DNA of 64,000 bases from Vreelandella malpeensis (GCF_020622355.1 NZ_WHVL01000003.1:346887-410886); one strand, 5' to 3'; positions 1-8,918 are shown, counted from the first letter of the stretch. The notes: a model not told the origin generated them from the letters alone. A program made the numbers and translations.

Positions 1-669
1 CCCGGTGCGCAGCACCAGCATGTCGCCTGCCTCGACCGTGACGTCGAGCGTTTTCATGGCGTGCATCAGCTCTGCGTACCCGACGAGGGTTCGACCGGTC
101 CCGAACACGCGCGCCAGGTCGACGAGGACGCCGCGCCCCTGCATGCCGTGTACGGCCATGTGCTCGATCCCGAGTCGACGTGCGCGAGAGGCGCTGGCTT
201 CACCATCGACGGCGCTCAGGTGCTGAATATCCGCCTTGGCCCGATAGCCGTTGTAGTAACAACGCTCGGCATGCCCGTCGCCATCGGCGTCGAAGAGGGC
301 ACCGACATGGGCGAGCGAATCCCACTGGGACGAGTACTGAAGCGAGAGCACCACCTCATCGTCGCTGATGACATCGAGAAGCCCTTCATGCACCCTGGAA
401 AGCGGAAAATTGACATAGTCGTTACCGTCCAGGCGCGTCGGCGAGAGGCGGGGCGGGAAGCGCCTTGGATTGAGCGCGTTGCCTCCAGGCAGATCCAGCG
501 GTAGCGAAAGGCTGAACACGTTTCCGGTCAATACCTCCCGGGCTCCTTTGAGTACCTGTTCTGCCGTGAGCAGATTGACCCTGCCCAACTGATCGTCCGT
601 TCCGAAATCACCCCAGTTGGCGCCCTCGGGCCGTTGTTGCCAACGCTTGTTGTCACTTTGATGCGTCAT
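1..669 (-). CDS. Cyclase-family hydrolase (kynurenine formamidase-like), 3' part outside window
   Basis: The reading frame is open from an ATG at 669 to the left edge, giving 223 residues of an incomplete protein. The visible part contains WDSLAHVG and HGMQGRGVLVD, which resemble the metal-binding and core motifs of the Cyclase family (Pfam PF04199). That family includes metal-dependent amide and ring hydrolases such as kynurenine formamidase. The start overlaps the end of the upstream dehydrogenase gene by 17 bases, so the two are probably translated together. The substrate is unknown; the neighbours suggest hydrolytic opening of a ring or amide in a CoA-linked catabolic route, which is inference. 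The family call is fairly firm, the reaction is not. Confidence 0.8.
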   Translation of the reverse strand, partial: MTHQSDNKRWQQRPEGANWGDFGTDDQLGRVNLLTAEQVLKGAREVLTGNVFSLSLPLDLPGGNALNPRRFPPRLSPTRLDGNDYVNFPLSRVHEGLLDVISDDEVVLSLQYSSQWDSLAHVGALFDADGDGHAERCYYNGYRAKADIQHLSAVDGEASASRARRLGIEHMAVHGMQGRGVLVDLARVFGTGRTLVGYAELMHAMKTLDVTVEAGDMLVLRTG

Positions 670-1606
670 GATCGCTGCCCTTTTCCTCGTGGGTGTGCTG
701 CATCGCCACGGCGATGACGCGCTCCAGACCTTCTCGGGTGCGGCGTTGCCTGCCCTCGATACGCTGATCATCCCAGCGATAGAACCCTTGCCCTGACTTC
801 GCCCCCAGCCAACCCTGGGCCACGCGTTCTTCGAGAAGCCGCGACGGTTCACGTGTACGCTCGAGATCCTCGTACAGGTAGCGAGCGATGTTGAGATGCG
901 TATCGAGGCCATTGAGATCACGCTGCAGCAGCGGTCCACTCAAGGCCAGACGCACGCCGATGGAAAACTGAACGATATCGTCCAGAGCCTCGATATCGAC
1001 GACGCCCTTCTCCAGCAGCGACAGACATTCGCGCATGATGGCGTGCTGTATACGGTTGGCGACGAAACCGGGTACCGCCTGCTTCAATACTGCCGGGCGC
1101 TTGCCGAGGCGTTCGAGAAAGGTGCAGGTCCGATGAAGGGCGGCCTTCGTCGTGACCGCGCCCGGGATGACTTCCACGGCCGGGATGAGATCCGCCGGGT
1201 TGAAGAAATGCGCTCCCGCAAGACGTTCGGGATGGCGCATATCCCGGCCGATGGCATCGATCGAGAGTCCGGACGTATTGGTGACGATTAGAGTGGCCGG
1301 ATCACAATACGCCTCGGCTCGGGACATCACGGCACGCTTGATCTCCAGATTCTCCGGCACGCTCTCGATGACGATGCTGCTCTCGTCTTCCCGGGACCAG
1401 TGCGTTTGCAGGGCGAGCCGCGTCGTATCGACATCCGTGCCGGCAAACGCCTGATCCATCTTCTGTCGGCAGGTTTCCAGAGCCGCTGCACGGCTATCGA
1501 TGACGCATACCGACAGGCGATTGGCCAGCATCAGCTTGGCGAGGGTGGTGCCCATGGTGCCTGCACCGATGACCACGGCGCGCTCGATAGGGGGTGTCAT
1601 TTCCAT
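653..1606 (-). CDS. 3-hydroxyacyl-CoA dehydrogenase family protein
   Basis: This 317-residue protein has an N-terminal Rossmann NAD site (GAGTMG at residues 14-19). HFFNPAD and GFVANRI are typical of the 3-hydroxyacyl-CoA and carnitine dehydrogenase family. Members oxidise a 3-hydroxy group on an acyl-CoA or a free hydroxy acid with NAD. The length is that of a stand-alone dehydrogenase with no hydratase domain. A GAGGAAAG ribosome site precedes the ATG at 1606. It is the first gene of a leftward pair with the cyclase-family gene and is divergent from the AtoE-type transporter gene. A role in oxidising an intermediate made by the cluster is inferred; a carnitine-type or hydroxyacid substrate is equally possible. 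Confidence 0.85.
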   Translation of the reverse strand: MEMTPPIERAVVIGAGTMGTTLAKLMLANRLSVCVIDSRAAALETCRQKMDQAFAGTDVDTTRLALQTHWSREDESSIVIESVPENLEIKRAVMSRAEAYCDPATLIVTNTSGLSIDAIGRDMRHPERLAGAHFFNPADLIPAVEVIPGAVTTKAALHRTCTFLERLGKRPAVLKQAVPGFVANRIQHAIMRECLSLLEKGVVDIEALDDIVQFSIGVRLALSGPLLQRDLNGLDTHLNIARYLYEDLERTREPSRLLEERVAQGWLGAKSGQGFYRWDDQRIEGRQRRTREGLERVIAVAMQHTHEEKGSDHDASK

Positions 1607-1706
1607 ACCCGCTTTCCTCGTTGCTTTTGAACTTTCAATATCGCTGCGACCAACGTCGCATTGTTAGCCAGCTCAATACGCTCAATCATTGACCATATAG
1701 CGAACA

Positions 1707-1727
1707 TTAGTGCGCCATGCGTACGAA
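1707..1727. promoter_or_regulatory. Degenerate copy of the cluster's IclR-type operator
   Basis: The half-site TTAGTGCG (1707-1714), a 5-base spacer and CGTACGAA (1720-1727) match the perfect site before iclR (TTAGTTCG-N5-CGAACTAA) at 7 of 8 and 6 of 8 bases. It lies in the divergent promoter region between the dehydrogenase and AtoE-type genes. Binding by the IclR-type regulator encoded at 9112-9897 is inferred. Confidence 0.45.
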
Positions 1728-1756
1728 CAAAGTATCTCAACTTCTGGAGAATCGCC

Positions 1757-3091
1757 ATGCAGGCTATGGCCAATTTCTTTACCCGGCTGGTCAATCGTTA
1801 CATGCCGGACCCACTGGTCATCGCGATCCTCCTGACCGCCTTGACGATTCTGCTCGCCATGCTGGTCGAGGGCACGTCGCCGCTGGCGGCCACGCGCTTC
1901 TGGGGAGACGGCTTCTGGGGACTACTGGCGTTCAGCATGCAGATGACCGTCATCTTGCTGGCCGGCTACATCCTGGCAAAGACGCCGTTGGTCGACCGCC
2001 TTCTCGACCGAATCGCCAGCCGCGTCAAGACACCGTTCATGGCCATCGTGGTCGCCACGCTGGTCGGCGGCATCGGCAGCTGGCTCAACTGGGGTTTTGG
2101 TCTCGTGATCGGCGGCATCGTTGCCCAGAAGCTGGCGCTCAACGTGCGGGGTCTGCACTATCCTCTGGTCATCGCGGCCGCCTACTCGGGCTTTGCACTC
2201 TACGGGATCGGGCTTTCTGGAAGCGTGCCGCTGTTGATCGCGACACCAGGCCACTTTCTCGAGCAGACGATGGGCCTGGTTCCGCTGTCCGAAACGATCT
2301 TTTCCCCCATCATGCTGGCGACCAGCCTCTTCATCATCGTGACACTGCCGCTGTTCAATGCGTGGCTGCATCCCAGGCGCTCCGAGGACATCATCGAGCT
2401 CGATCCCGCCACCGTGGTCAAGCCCGTTGCGCCGCCGCTGGTCGATGCCAGAAACGCCACCCTGGCCGAACGACTTAACCATAGCCGTATCATCGGTATC
2501 GGCATCGGGTTGCTGGGCATGCTGTACGTCGCCCTCTACAGCCTCGATGGCGGGTCGCTGAACCTCAACACGGTCAACTTTACCTTCGTGTTCCTCGGCA
2601 TACTGCTGTTCGCCTCTCCTGCTCAGTACCTCGCCGCGCTGAACGATGGCGTACGCATCGTTTCCGGCATCATCATCCAGTACCCCTTCTATGCCGGCAT
2701 TATGGGCATACTCGTCGGATCGGGGCTGATGGTGAGCTTTGCCGGGCTGTTCGTGGATATCTCGAGCGCCAGTACGCTGCCTATCTGGTCGTTCATCAGT
2801 GGCGGTGTGATCAACATTCTCGCGCCTTCCGGCGGCGGGCAATGGGCGGTACAGGGCCCGGTGATGATCGAAGCGGCCAATGCCCTCGGGGCTTCCCATG
2901 CCGCTACCGCCCTGGCGGTTCAGATCGGCGATCAGTGGACCAACATGGTCCAGCCCTTCTGGATTCTACCCGTGCTCGCCATCTCGGGGCTGAAGCTGCG
3001 CGATGTGATGGGCTACATGGTGCTGATCTTGATGTATCTCGGGCTTGTCTTCGGTGCCGCTGTCTGGCTCTGGGGTTACCTGGCCGTCTGA
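1757..3091 (+). CDS. AtoE-type short-chain fatty acid transporter
   Basis: This is a 444-residue, very hydrophobic protein with about a dozen predicted membrane segments, matching AtoE, the short-chain fatty acid uptake family (TIGR00366). Length agrees with Escherichia coli AtoE. The start at 1757 is preferred over upstream starts because GGAG sits 8 bases before it and the protein begins with the expected amphipathic MANFFTRL stretch. It leads a rightward run with the YciI-like, muconolactone-isomerase-like and SDR genes, spaced 35-39 bases apart. It probably brings a small carboxylic acid through the inner membrane; which one cannot be read from sequence. Confidence 0.85.
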   Translation: MQAMANFFTRLVNRYMPDPLVIAILLTALTILLAMLVEGTSPLAATRFWGDGFWGLLAFSMQMTVILLAGYILAKTPLVDRLLDRIASRVKTPFMAIVVATLVGGIGSWLNWGFGLVIGGIVAQKLALNVRGLHYPLVIAAAYSGFALYGIGLSGSVPLLIATPGHFLEQTMGLVPLSETIFSPIMLATSLFIIVTLPLFNAWLHPRRSEDIIELDPATVVKPVAPPLVDARNATLAERLNHSRIIGIGIGLLGMLYVALYSLDGGSLNLNTVNFTFVFLGILLFASPAQYLAALNDGVRIVSGIIIQYPFYAGIMGILVGSGLMVSFAGLFVDISSASTLPIWSFISGGVINILAPSGGGQWAVQGPVMIEAANALGASHAATALAVQIGDQWTNMVQPFWILPVLAISGLKLRDVMGYMVLILMYLGLVFGAAVWLWGYLAV

Positions 3092-3130
3092 TGCCTGTTT
3101 CTTTTCATGTCACCCATTCTGGAGAGTACG

Positions 3131-3427
3131 ATGCCTTACATGATCGAGACCTTCGACAAGCCCGGTGAGCACGACCTGCGCCTTGCAACGCGCGACGAGC
3201 ATCTGGCTTATCTGGAGGCCCACAAGAAGCGACTGCTGGCCTGTGGTGCCAAGCTGTCGGAAGACGGCCAACGCGCGTCCGGCGGGGTCTATCTGGTCGA
3301 CTACGAGACGCGCGAAGAAGCCCAGGCATTCATCGATGGTGACCCCTTCAGCCGGGTCGCGCTGTTCGAGCGCGTCGTGATCTGTCGCTGGCGCAAGGCG
3401 TACCTGGACGGCGCCTGCCATCTGTAA
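3131..3427 (+). CDS. YciI-like small protein
   Basis: This 98-residue protein resembles the YciI family: an opening PYMIETFDKPG strand, RDEHLAYL, and a C-terminal DPFSRVALFERVVI stretch, in which DPF is the usual family signature. YciI proteins share the dimeric alpha/beta barrel of ferredoxin-like enzymes, and most have no known reaction. The start at 3131 follows GGAGAG and gives the usual family length. It sits next to another small ferredoxin-like-fold protein, the muconolactone-isomerase-like gene. Such pairs appear in aromatic and lactone degradation clusters, which is the only hint to function. Confidence 0.75.
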   Translation: MPYMIETFDKPGEHDLRLATRDEHLAYLEAHKKRLLACGAKLSEDGQRASGGVYLVDYETREEAQAFIDGDPFSRVALFERVVICRWRKAYLDGACHL

Positions 3428-3462
3428 CGTCCTCCGACCCTTTTCAACGCTGGAGATACGAG

Positions 3463-3753
3463 ATGCTTTTTCATGTGAAAATGGTCGTCAATCTGCCCCA
3501 GGATATGCCTAGCGAGGTTGCCGACGACATCAAGACACGCGAGCGCGAGTACGCCCAGGCGCTGCAACAACGGGGCACGTGGCGCCACTTGTGGCGTATT
3601 GCCGGCAGCTACGCCAATGTCAGCATCTTCGATGTCGAAGACAATGCCGAGCTGCACGAAATTCTCTCCGGGCTCCCCCTGTTTCCCTACATGGCGATCT
3701 CGGTGACACCCCTTTGTCGCCACCCCTCCTCCATCCGAGACGACGACCGCTGA
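3463..3753 (+). CDS. Muconolactone Delta-isomerase family protein
   Basis: A 96-residue protein beginning MLFHVKMVVNLP and carrying the WRHLWRIAGSYANVSIF core of the muconolactone isomerase family (CatC, PF02426). In the beta-ketoadipate pathway CatC shifts the double bond of muconolactone to form the enol-lactone. Here no catA or catB is near, and the C-terminal extension is short and arginine/aspartate-rich. It may therefore act on a different lactone. The gene lies between the YciI-like and SDR genes in one apparent operon, with a ribosome site (GGAG) before the ATG. The family call is solid, the substrate open. Confidence 0.85.
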   Translation: MLFHVKMVVNLPQDMPSEVADDIKTREREYAQALQQRGTWRHLWRIAGSYANVSIFDVEDNAELHEILSGLPLFPYMAISVTPLCRHPSSIRDDDR

Positions 3754-3791
3754 GTCGCCCGCTCGGCGACCCCTCTTTTCAGGAGCGCTTC

Positions 3792-4505
3792 ATGACCACT
3801 TCCTATGCCGTCGTGACCGGCGGTGCCCGCAACATCGGCCAGGCCATCGCCTTGCGTCTACAGCAAGACGGTTACCGTGTCATCGTTCTCGACATCGTCG
3901 AACCGGAAGCCGAATCGCTCAAGGGCCACGCCTACCGGGTGGATCTCTCGGACGTGGAGGCCACGCGGCAACGACTCGAGGAAATCACCCGCGATCTTGA
4001 CGTCAGCTGTCTGGTCAATAACGTCGGTATCGTCGCCCCCGCACTGCTCGACGACACCGATATCGCTGACTTCGATACCCTGATGCATCTTAACGTGCGC
4101 GCGGCGCTGGTCTGCACTCAGGCCTTGCTGCCCAAGCTGCGTGAAAGCAAGCACGGGCGCATCGTTTTCAACGCCAGTCGCGTGGTGCTGGGCAAGGAGG
4201 CAAGGACGCTTTACAGCGCCACCAAGGGCGCGGTGCAGGCCATGTCGCGTACCTGGGCGCTGGAGCTTGCCAAGGACGGCATTACCGTCAACTGCGTTGC
4301 GCCGGGTCCTATCGCCACGACGGCCTTCTGGGAAAACAATCCGCCGGACTCCGAGCGGGCGCGGCGCATCATCGACAACATCCCGGTACAGCGCATGGGC
4401 CAGCCGGACGAAGTGGCCCATGCGGTCAGTTTTTTCTGTGATCGACGCAGCGGCTTCGTGACCGGCCAGACCCTGTTCGTATGTGGTGGCGTCACCGTCG
4501 GATGA
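3792..4505 (+). CDS. Short-chain dehydrogenase/reductase
   Basis: This 237-residue classical SDR has the nucleotide motif TGGARNIG (residues 9-16), NNVGI (76-80), and the catalytic Ser129, Tyr141 and Lys145 in S-x11-Y-x3-K arrangement. It should interconvert an alcohol and a ketone with NAD(P)H in the cytoplasm. AGGAG lies a few bases before the ATG at 3792, which fixes the start. It is the last gene of the rightward run and converges on the CoA-transferase gene with only four bases between the stop codons. The substrate is probably an intermediate of the same catabolic pathway, by context only. Confidence 0.9.
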   Translation: MTTSYAVVTGGARNIGQAIALRLQQDGYRVIVLDIVEPEAESLKGHAYRVDLSDVEATRQRLEEITRDLDVSCLVNNVGIVAPALLDDTDIADFDTLMHLNVRAALVCTQALLPKLRESKHGRIVFNASRVVLGKEARTLYSATKGAVQAMSRTWALELAKDGITVNCVAPGPIATTAFWENNPPDSERARRIIDNIPVQRMGQPDEVAHAVSFFCDRRSGFVTGQTLFVCGGVTVG

Positions 4506-4509
4506 GCCC

Positions 4510-5736
4510 TTAGACGACGCCCGCCGCCTGCAGGCGGGCAATCTCCTCTTCGTCCTTGCCCAGCAGCCGTGCAAGCACGTCCTGAGTATCCTCTCCCAGC
4601 ACCGGTGGCGCCTTGGCATACTCGATCGCGGTCCTGGAATACTTGATGGGATTGGCCACCCCAGGCACCCTGCCCGACGCTCCCGGCATCTCGATCTTCA
4701 TGCCGCGCGCCTTGACCTGTTCGTCCTCGAAGACCTGAGCGATGTTCTGAATCGGGCCACACGGCACGCCGATCGATTGCAACAGCGCCATCAGGGCGCC
4801 GCTTTCATAACCGCGTGTCACATCGTTGATCAGCGCCACCAGCGCGACCCGGTGCTTGACGCGTTGCGGGTTGGTGACAAAGCGCGCGTCACTCGCCACG
4901 TTCTCCATGCCGACGGCGCTGCAGAAACGACGAAACTGACCATCGTTGCCGATGGCAATGATCACCTTCTCGCCGCTGGCCGTCACGAAAGGCTGGTAAG
5001 GCACCAGATTGGGATGATACTCACCGGTACGCGTCGGCGCCGTGCCGCTGCAGAAGTAATTGAGCGCCTGGTTGGCAAGCCAGCTTACCTGAACATCGAG
5101 CAGTGCCATGTCGATATGCTGACCTTCGCCTGTCCGGTGTCGGTGGTGCAAGGCGCCGAGAATGGCCACGACCGCATTCATCCCCGTGGTCAGATCGGCC
5201 ACGGCCATGCCGACGCGCTGAGGCCCTTCACCGGGCAAGCCGTCGGGTACACCGGTGATGCTCATGAGCCCGGCCTGGGCCTGGACGAGATAGTCGTACC
5301 CCGCCATCGCCGCCATGGGCCCGGTTTGACCAAATCCGGTGATCGAGCAATAGATGAGGGCGGGGTTGATCGTAGACAGAGTGGCATAGTCCAGGCGCTT
5401 CTCGGCCAGACCGCCGGTCTTGAAATTCTCGACCACGATATCGCTTTGGGCAGCCAGCTCATGGATCAACGCCTGCCCATCGGGATGGGCGATATCGACG
5501 GTGACCGAGTGCTTGCCGCGATTCGCCGATAGGAAATACGCCGACTGTGGCACCTGGGAGCTCTCTCCCTGCCACCAGGGTGGCCCCCAATGACGCGTGT
5601 CGTCACCCAGGCCCGGCCGCTCTATCTTGATCACCTCCGCCCCCATGTCCGCCAGCATCTGGGTGCACCACGGGCCTGCCATTACCCTGCTCAAGTCAAG
5701 TACACGCAATCCTTGCAAGGGTCCCGGCATGGTCAC
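4510..5736 (-). CDS. CaiB/BaiF family (class III) CoA-transferase
   Basis: The 408-residue protein starts with GLRVLDLSRVMAGPW and MLADMGAEVIKIE, the hallmark of class III CoA-transferases. These move CoA between carboxylic acids through an aspartyl-CoA intermediate. The probable catalytic aspartate is in MALLDVQVSWL. It lies 51 bases downstream of tctA in the leftward tctC-tctB-tctA-CoA-transferase operon, so it probably activates the acid that this uptake system imports. Two start codons (5736 and 5730) are close together and cannot be separated. Substrate identity is unknown. Confidence 0.92.
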   Translation of the reverse strand: MTMPGPLQGLRVLDLSRVMAGPWCTQMLADMGAEVIKIERPGLGDDTRHWGPPWWQGESSQVPQSAYFLSANRGKHSVTVDIAHPDGQALIHELAAQSDIVVENFKTGGLAEKRLDYATLSTINPALIYCSITGFGQTGPMAAMAGYDYLVQAQAGLMSITGVPDGLPGEGPQRVGMAVADLTTGMNAVVAILGALHHRHRTGEGQHIDMALLDVQVSWLANQALNYFCSGTAPTRTGEYHPNLVPYQPFVTASGEKVIIAIGNDGQFRRFCSAVGMENVASDARFVTNPQRVKHRVALVALINDVTRGYESGALMALLQSIGVPCGPIQNIAQVFEDEQVKARGMKIEMPGASGRVPGVANPIKYSRTAIEYAKAPPVLGEDTQDVLARLLGKDEEEIARLQAAGVV

Positions 5737-5787
5737 TCTCCTTTATTCGTCATCAACGATGGTTGTCGTATCAAGGTCCCTCGGCGA

Positions 5788-7293
5788 TCAAGCACTCTGA
5801 TTATCGGGGCTGGACCCGGTCTTCTCCTTGCGGGACTGGAAGAACCGATACAGCGCGAGCGCAATGGAGCCAAAGGTAATGACGATGAAGAACCACGTAA
5901 TCGGACCCCGCACGAAGATCGAGAGATCGCCATTGCCGATCAGCAAGGAGCGCCTCAGATTGTCCTCGAACATCGGCCCCAGAATGAAACCAATGAGAAA
6001 CGGGGCTGCCGGAATGCCGGTGCGATTGAACACGTAGCCCACCACGCCGAAAGCGAGCATCACCCAGATATCGAAGGTCGTGTTGTTGACGGCGTAGGCG
6101 CCGTAGACGCAGAACATCAAGACGATGGGAAACAGAATGGACTTGGGAATGTCCGCAATCAGCGAGAAATACTTGATGGCGGCATTGCCGACCACCAGCA
6201 GGATGACCGAGCTGAGCATGATACCCAGGAAAAGCGCATAGATGAGCGATAGATTTTCCTGGAACATGATGGGGCCCGGGGTTAGGCCATGAACCATGAA
6301 GGCCCCCAGAATGATGGCCGTGATGACATCGCCGGGAATCCCCAGGGATAGAAGCGGGATCAAGGTTGCACCGGCCACCCCGTTGTTACCGGCCTCCGCC
6401 GCAGCGACCCCCTCGACCTCACCCTTGCCGAAATTCTCCTTGTTGGGCGAACGCCGACGCGCCTCGCTGTATGAAATGAAGGCGGCAGCCGTGGCGCCGG
6501 TGCCGGGAATGGCGCCGATGATGACGCCGATCAGGCTTCCGCGCACGATACTCTTCATGCAGCGTTTCAACTCGACGAGGGTCATGCCGACACCGCTGGC
6601 CTTTGCCTTCAGGTGGGGCATGGCTTTCTTGCGATAGAACTCCATGATTTCCGGTATGGCGAACAGCCCGATCAGCAACGGAATGAAGGAAATCGAGTCC
6701 ATCAGGTTGTAGTTGCCGAAGGTGAAGCGCTGGGAGCCGAAAACCGAGTCCAGCCCCACCAGCGATAGCATGATGCCCATGAAGGCGGCCAGCAGCCCTT
6801 TCACCATCGAACCACTGGAAAGGGAAATGATGATGGTCAGTGAAAAGCAGATCAGCCAGAAGAACTCCGGCGCCCCGAAATTCAGCGCGATCTTGGCCAG
6901 GTAGGCGGCGAAGAAGATCAGCGCGATGTTCGAGATGAAGTCCGCGATGACCGAGGAGAACAGGGCAGTCTTGAGCGCCTTCTTGGCATGTCCTTGCTGC
7001 GCCATCGGATAGCCGTCGAGCAAGGTACAGGCAGAGGCAGGCGATCCGGGAGTGCGGATCAGAATGGCGGTTATCGAGCCACCGTACATGCCCCCTTTGT
7101 AGATACCGACCAGCAGCAGAATGGCCGCGACGGGCTGCATGGAAAAGGTGAAGGGAAGGGCCAGAGCAACCGCCATGGTCGCGGTCAAGCCGGGAATGGA
7201 GCCGACGGTGACGCCGATGACCACTCCCAGAGCGATCGCGATGAAATTGTCGATGCTCAAGAACAGCTGGAGCACTTCTGCAAGATTATCCAT
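5788..7293 (-). CDS. tctA: Tripartite tricarboxylate transporter, large membrane subunit TctA
   Basis: This 501-residue integral membrane protein carries the duplicated TctA motifs GVTVGSIPGLTATMA near residues 25-39 and GVIIGAIPGTGATAAAF near the middle, and about a dozen hydrophobic segments. TctA forms the ion-coupled translocation channel and takes substrate from the periplasmic protein TctC. AAGGTGA precedes the ATG at 7293, and tctB ends 26 bases upstream. The family imports citrate and many other carboxylates, so the name marks the transporter class and does not imply tricarboxylates as substrate. Confidence 0.95.
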   Translation of the reverse strand: MDNLAEVLQLFLSIDNFIAIALGVVIGVTVGSIPGLTATMAVALALPFTFSMQPVAAILLLVGIYKGGMYGGSITAILIRTPGSPASACTLLDGYPMAQQGHAKKALKTALFSSVIADFISNIALIFFAAYLAKIALNFGAPEFFWLICFSLTIIISLSSGSMVKGLLAAFMGIMLSLVGLDSVFGSQRFTFGNYNLMDSISFIPLLIGLFAIPEIMEFYRKKAMPHLKAKASGVGMTLVELKRCMKSIVRGSLIGVIIGAIPGTGATAAAFISYSEARRRSPNKENFGKGEVEGVAAAEAGNNGVAGATLIPLLSLGIPGDVITAIILGAFMVHGLTPGPIMFQENLSLIYALFLGIMLSSVILLVVGNAAIKYFSLIADIPKSILFPIVLMFCVYGAYAVNNTTFDIWVMLAFGVVGYVFNRTGIPAAPFLIGFILGPMFEDNLRRSLLIGNGDLSIFVRGPITWFFIVITFGSIALALYRFFQSRKEKTGSSPDNQSA

Positions 7294-7319
7294 ATATCAC
7301 CTTATCAAGAGGATAATGT

Positions 7320-7820
7320 TTAAAACGGCATCAACGGCAGAGGGACGTTCATGACATTGACGAACAATAAGGTGACCCCGACAGGGAGAGCGATTGCGAA
7401 CCCGTAGGCCCACCAGGTCCTGACGGGATGAGCCAAAAAGAGCAGCACCGTTGCCAAGACGCCAGACAGGATGGCCCCCAGCATCTCGAAGAAGAAAACG
7501 TAGACCAGGATGCCCGCGATCATGACGAGAAAGCGCCGGACAGGGCCCTTTACCAGTTTTCGTTCATCGCCTTCCTTAGCGGTTTTAGTGAGTACTCCTT
7601 GCGCCACGAGCAGCAGTGCAAACGCCAGCATCAACCAGCTGACGATGTTGGGCAGCCACCGAGGGGACATCATCGGGTTCTGAAGTATCGGTGGTTCGCC
7701 GATATAGTTGGGTATCAAATAGAACGCGAGCACTAACGACAGGACCAATAGCACGAGGCCGGTCACGATATCGATCGTGTCTTTGGCGCTGTTCGCTGCG
7801 CTGGATCTTGAAAGGGACAT
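7320..7820 (-). CDS. tctB: Tripartite tricarboxylate transporter, small membrane subunit TctB
   Basis: A 166-residue protein with four hydrophobic segments and low sequence conservation, as usual for TctB, the small partner of TctA. Its position between tctC and tctA supports the call more than its sequence does. The start at 7820 (MSLSRSS) is preferred because upstream in-frame codons run through a strong hairpin and because GAGAGG precedes this ATG. The 85-base gap to tctC is long for an operon of this type and holds the hairpin described at 7860-7889. Confidence 0.88.
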   Translation of the reverse strand: MSLSRSSAANSAKDTIDIVTGLVLLVLSLVLAFYLIPNYIGEPPILQNPMMSPRWLPNIVSWLMLAFALLLVAQGVLTKTAKEGDERKLVKGPVRRFLVMIAGILVYVFFFEMLGAILSGVLATVLLFLAHPVRTWWAYGFAIALPVGVTLLFVNVMNVPLPLMPF

Positions 7821-7859
7821 AGGTGCCTCTCCGCGAGGACTCGCTCTTAAAATCGTGAA

Positions 7860-7889
7860 AAGACGAAGGTTGTCTCCAACCTTCGTCTT
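7860..7889 (-). terminator. Hairpin between tctC and tctB, probable attenuator
   Basis: On the minus strand a perfect stem (AGACGAAGGTTG, pairing with CAACCTTCGTCT) closes a GAGA tetraloop of the GNRA type and is followed by TTTTC. It sits 16 bases after the tctC stop codon. A partial terminator or mRNA-stabilising hairpin here would give more TctC than TctB and TctA, which suits a periplasmic binding protein. The structure is visible; the expression effect is inferred. Confidence 0.75.
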
Positions 7890-7905
7890 CATCGTTATTC
7901 GTCGT

Positions 7906-8889
7906 TTACTGACGAATACCCGCCTGCTCGGCCACTTCCTGCCAGCGAGCGAGATCATCGATCACGAACTGCTTGAAGGCTTCCCCCTCCACCTGGCCTG
8001 GCTCCGCACCGAGCTGTTCGGCAAAATCCAGGAACTCCTCGCGCTCCATCACTTCATCCAGCGCAGCTTGCATGGCGTCATACCCTTCTTCGGGGAAAGA
8101 GTTATGAGCGATGAGACCGAACCAGGCGGTCGTCACGAACTGATCGAGATTGTCGACGCCGATTTCGGAGAGCGTGGGTACGTCGGGCAGGTACGGCGAG
8201 CGTTCCTGAGAGGTCACCGCCAGAGCGCGCAAGTCACCCGACTGAATATGCGAATACACCGTCGGCATGTTTTCAAACGAGACGTCGACATCGCCTCCAA
8301 GCAGCGCCGGCAAGGCCGCACCGCTACCCGCGAAAGGCACCGCCGTCATGTTCGATCCGGTCAGCGTCTTGAACAGTTCGCCCGACATGTGAATGGAGCT
8401 GCCGACACCGCTATGACTGAACGCCATGTTTTCTTCTCGAGCGGCTTCGATGAACTCCTCGACGGACTGATAGGGGCTACTGGTAGGTACCACCATGACG
8501 TTGGGGATATCGATGACGTTCTGAATGAAGACGAAGTCTTCGACCGGATCGTAAGGCAGGTCTGGATAGATCGCCGCACCGATGGTATGTCCCGGAGATG
8601 CCATCAGCAGCGTATGGTCGGCATCGCGACCACCCCGAGCCAGACGACCGGTACCTACCGTCGACCCGGCGCCAGGGCGGTTCTCGACGATCACGTTGGC
8701 GCCCAAGGCGTCTTGCAGCAGATCGGCAACGCGTCGAGACAGGACATCGGTCGTGCCACCGGGTGCGTAGGGAACGACCAGATGGACGTCCTTGGTTGGC
8801 CAGTCGGCAGAAGCCGTGGTAACGCCGACAGAGAGAAACACAGCGGTGCCACCCAAGGCTAGACAGGCAGTGCTTAAAAGCTTGTTCAT
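7906..8889 (-). CDS. tctC: Tripartite tricarboxylate transporter substrate-binding protein (Bug/TctC)
   Basis: The protein has 327 residues with a Sec signal peptide ending near TASA-DWP, then KDVHLVVPYAPGGTTDVLSRR, the typical Bug-family N-terminus, and ENRPGAGSTVGT. It binds a small carboxylate in the periplasm and delivers it to TctAB. The ATG at 8889 is chosen because AAGGA lies eight bases upstream and the signal peptide then begins at once; an upstream in-frame extension lacks these features. The gene is divergent from the IclR-type regulator, and a perfect palindrome lies 30 bases before its start. It is followed by a strong hairpin before tctB. Confidence 0.95.
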   Translation of the reverse strand: MNKLLSTACLALGGTAVFLSVGVTTASADWPTKDVHLVVPYAPGGTTDVLSRRVADLLQDALGANVIVENRPGAGSTVGTGRLARGGRDADHTLLMASPGHTIGAAIYPDLPYDPVEDFVFIQNVIDIPNVMVVPTSSPYQSVEEFIEAAREENMAFSHSGVGSSIHMSGELFKTLTGSNMTAVPFAGSGAALPALLGGDVDVSFENMPTVYSHIQSGDLRALAVTSQERSPYLPDVPTLSEIGVDNLDQFVTTAWFGLIAHNSFPEEGYDAMQAALDEVMEREEFLDFAEQLGAEPGQVEGEAFKQFVIDDLARWQEVAEQAGIRQ

Positions 8890-8918
8890 TTTATTTTTCC
8901 TTATATATGTCGTATTTT

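Noticed and set aside
89..106. GTTCG and CGAAC half-sites eight bases apart
   Set aside because: It lies inside the cyclase-family coding region and the spacing differs from the N5 operator, so chance is more likely.
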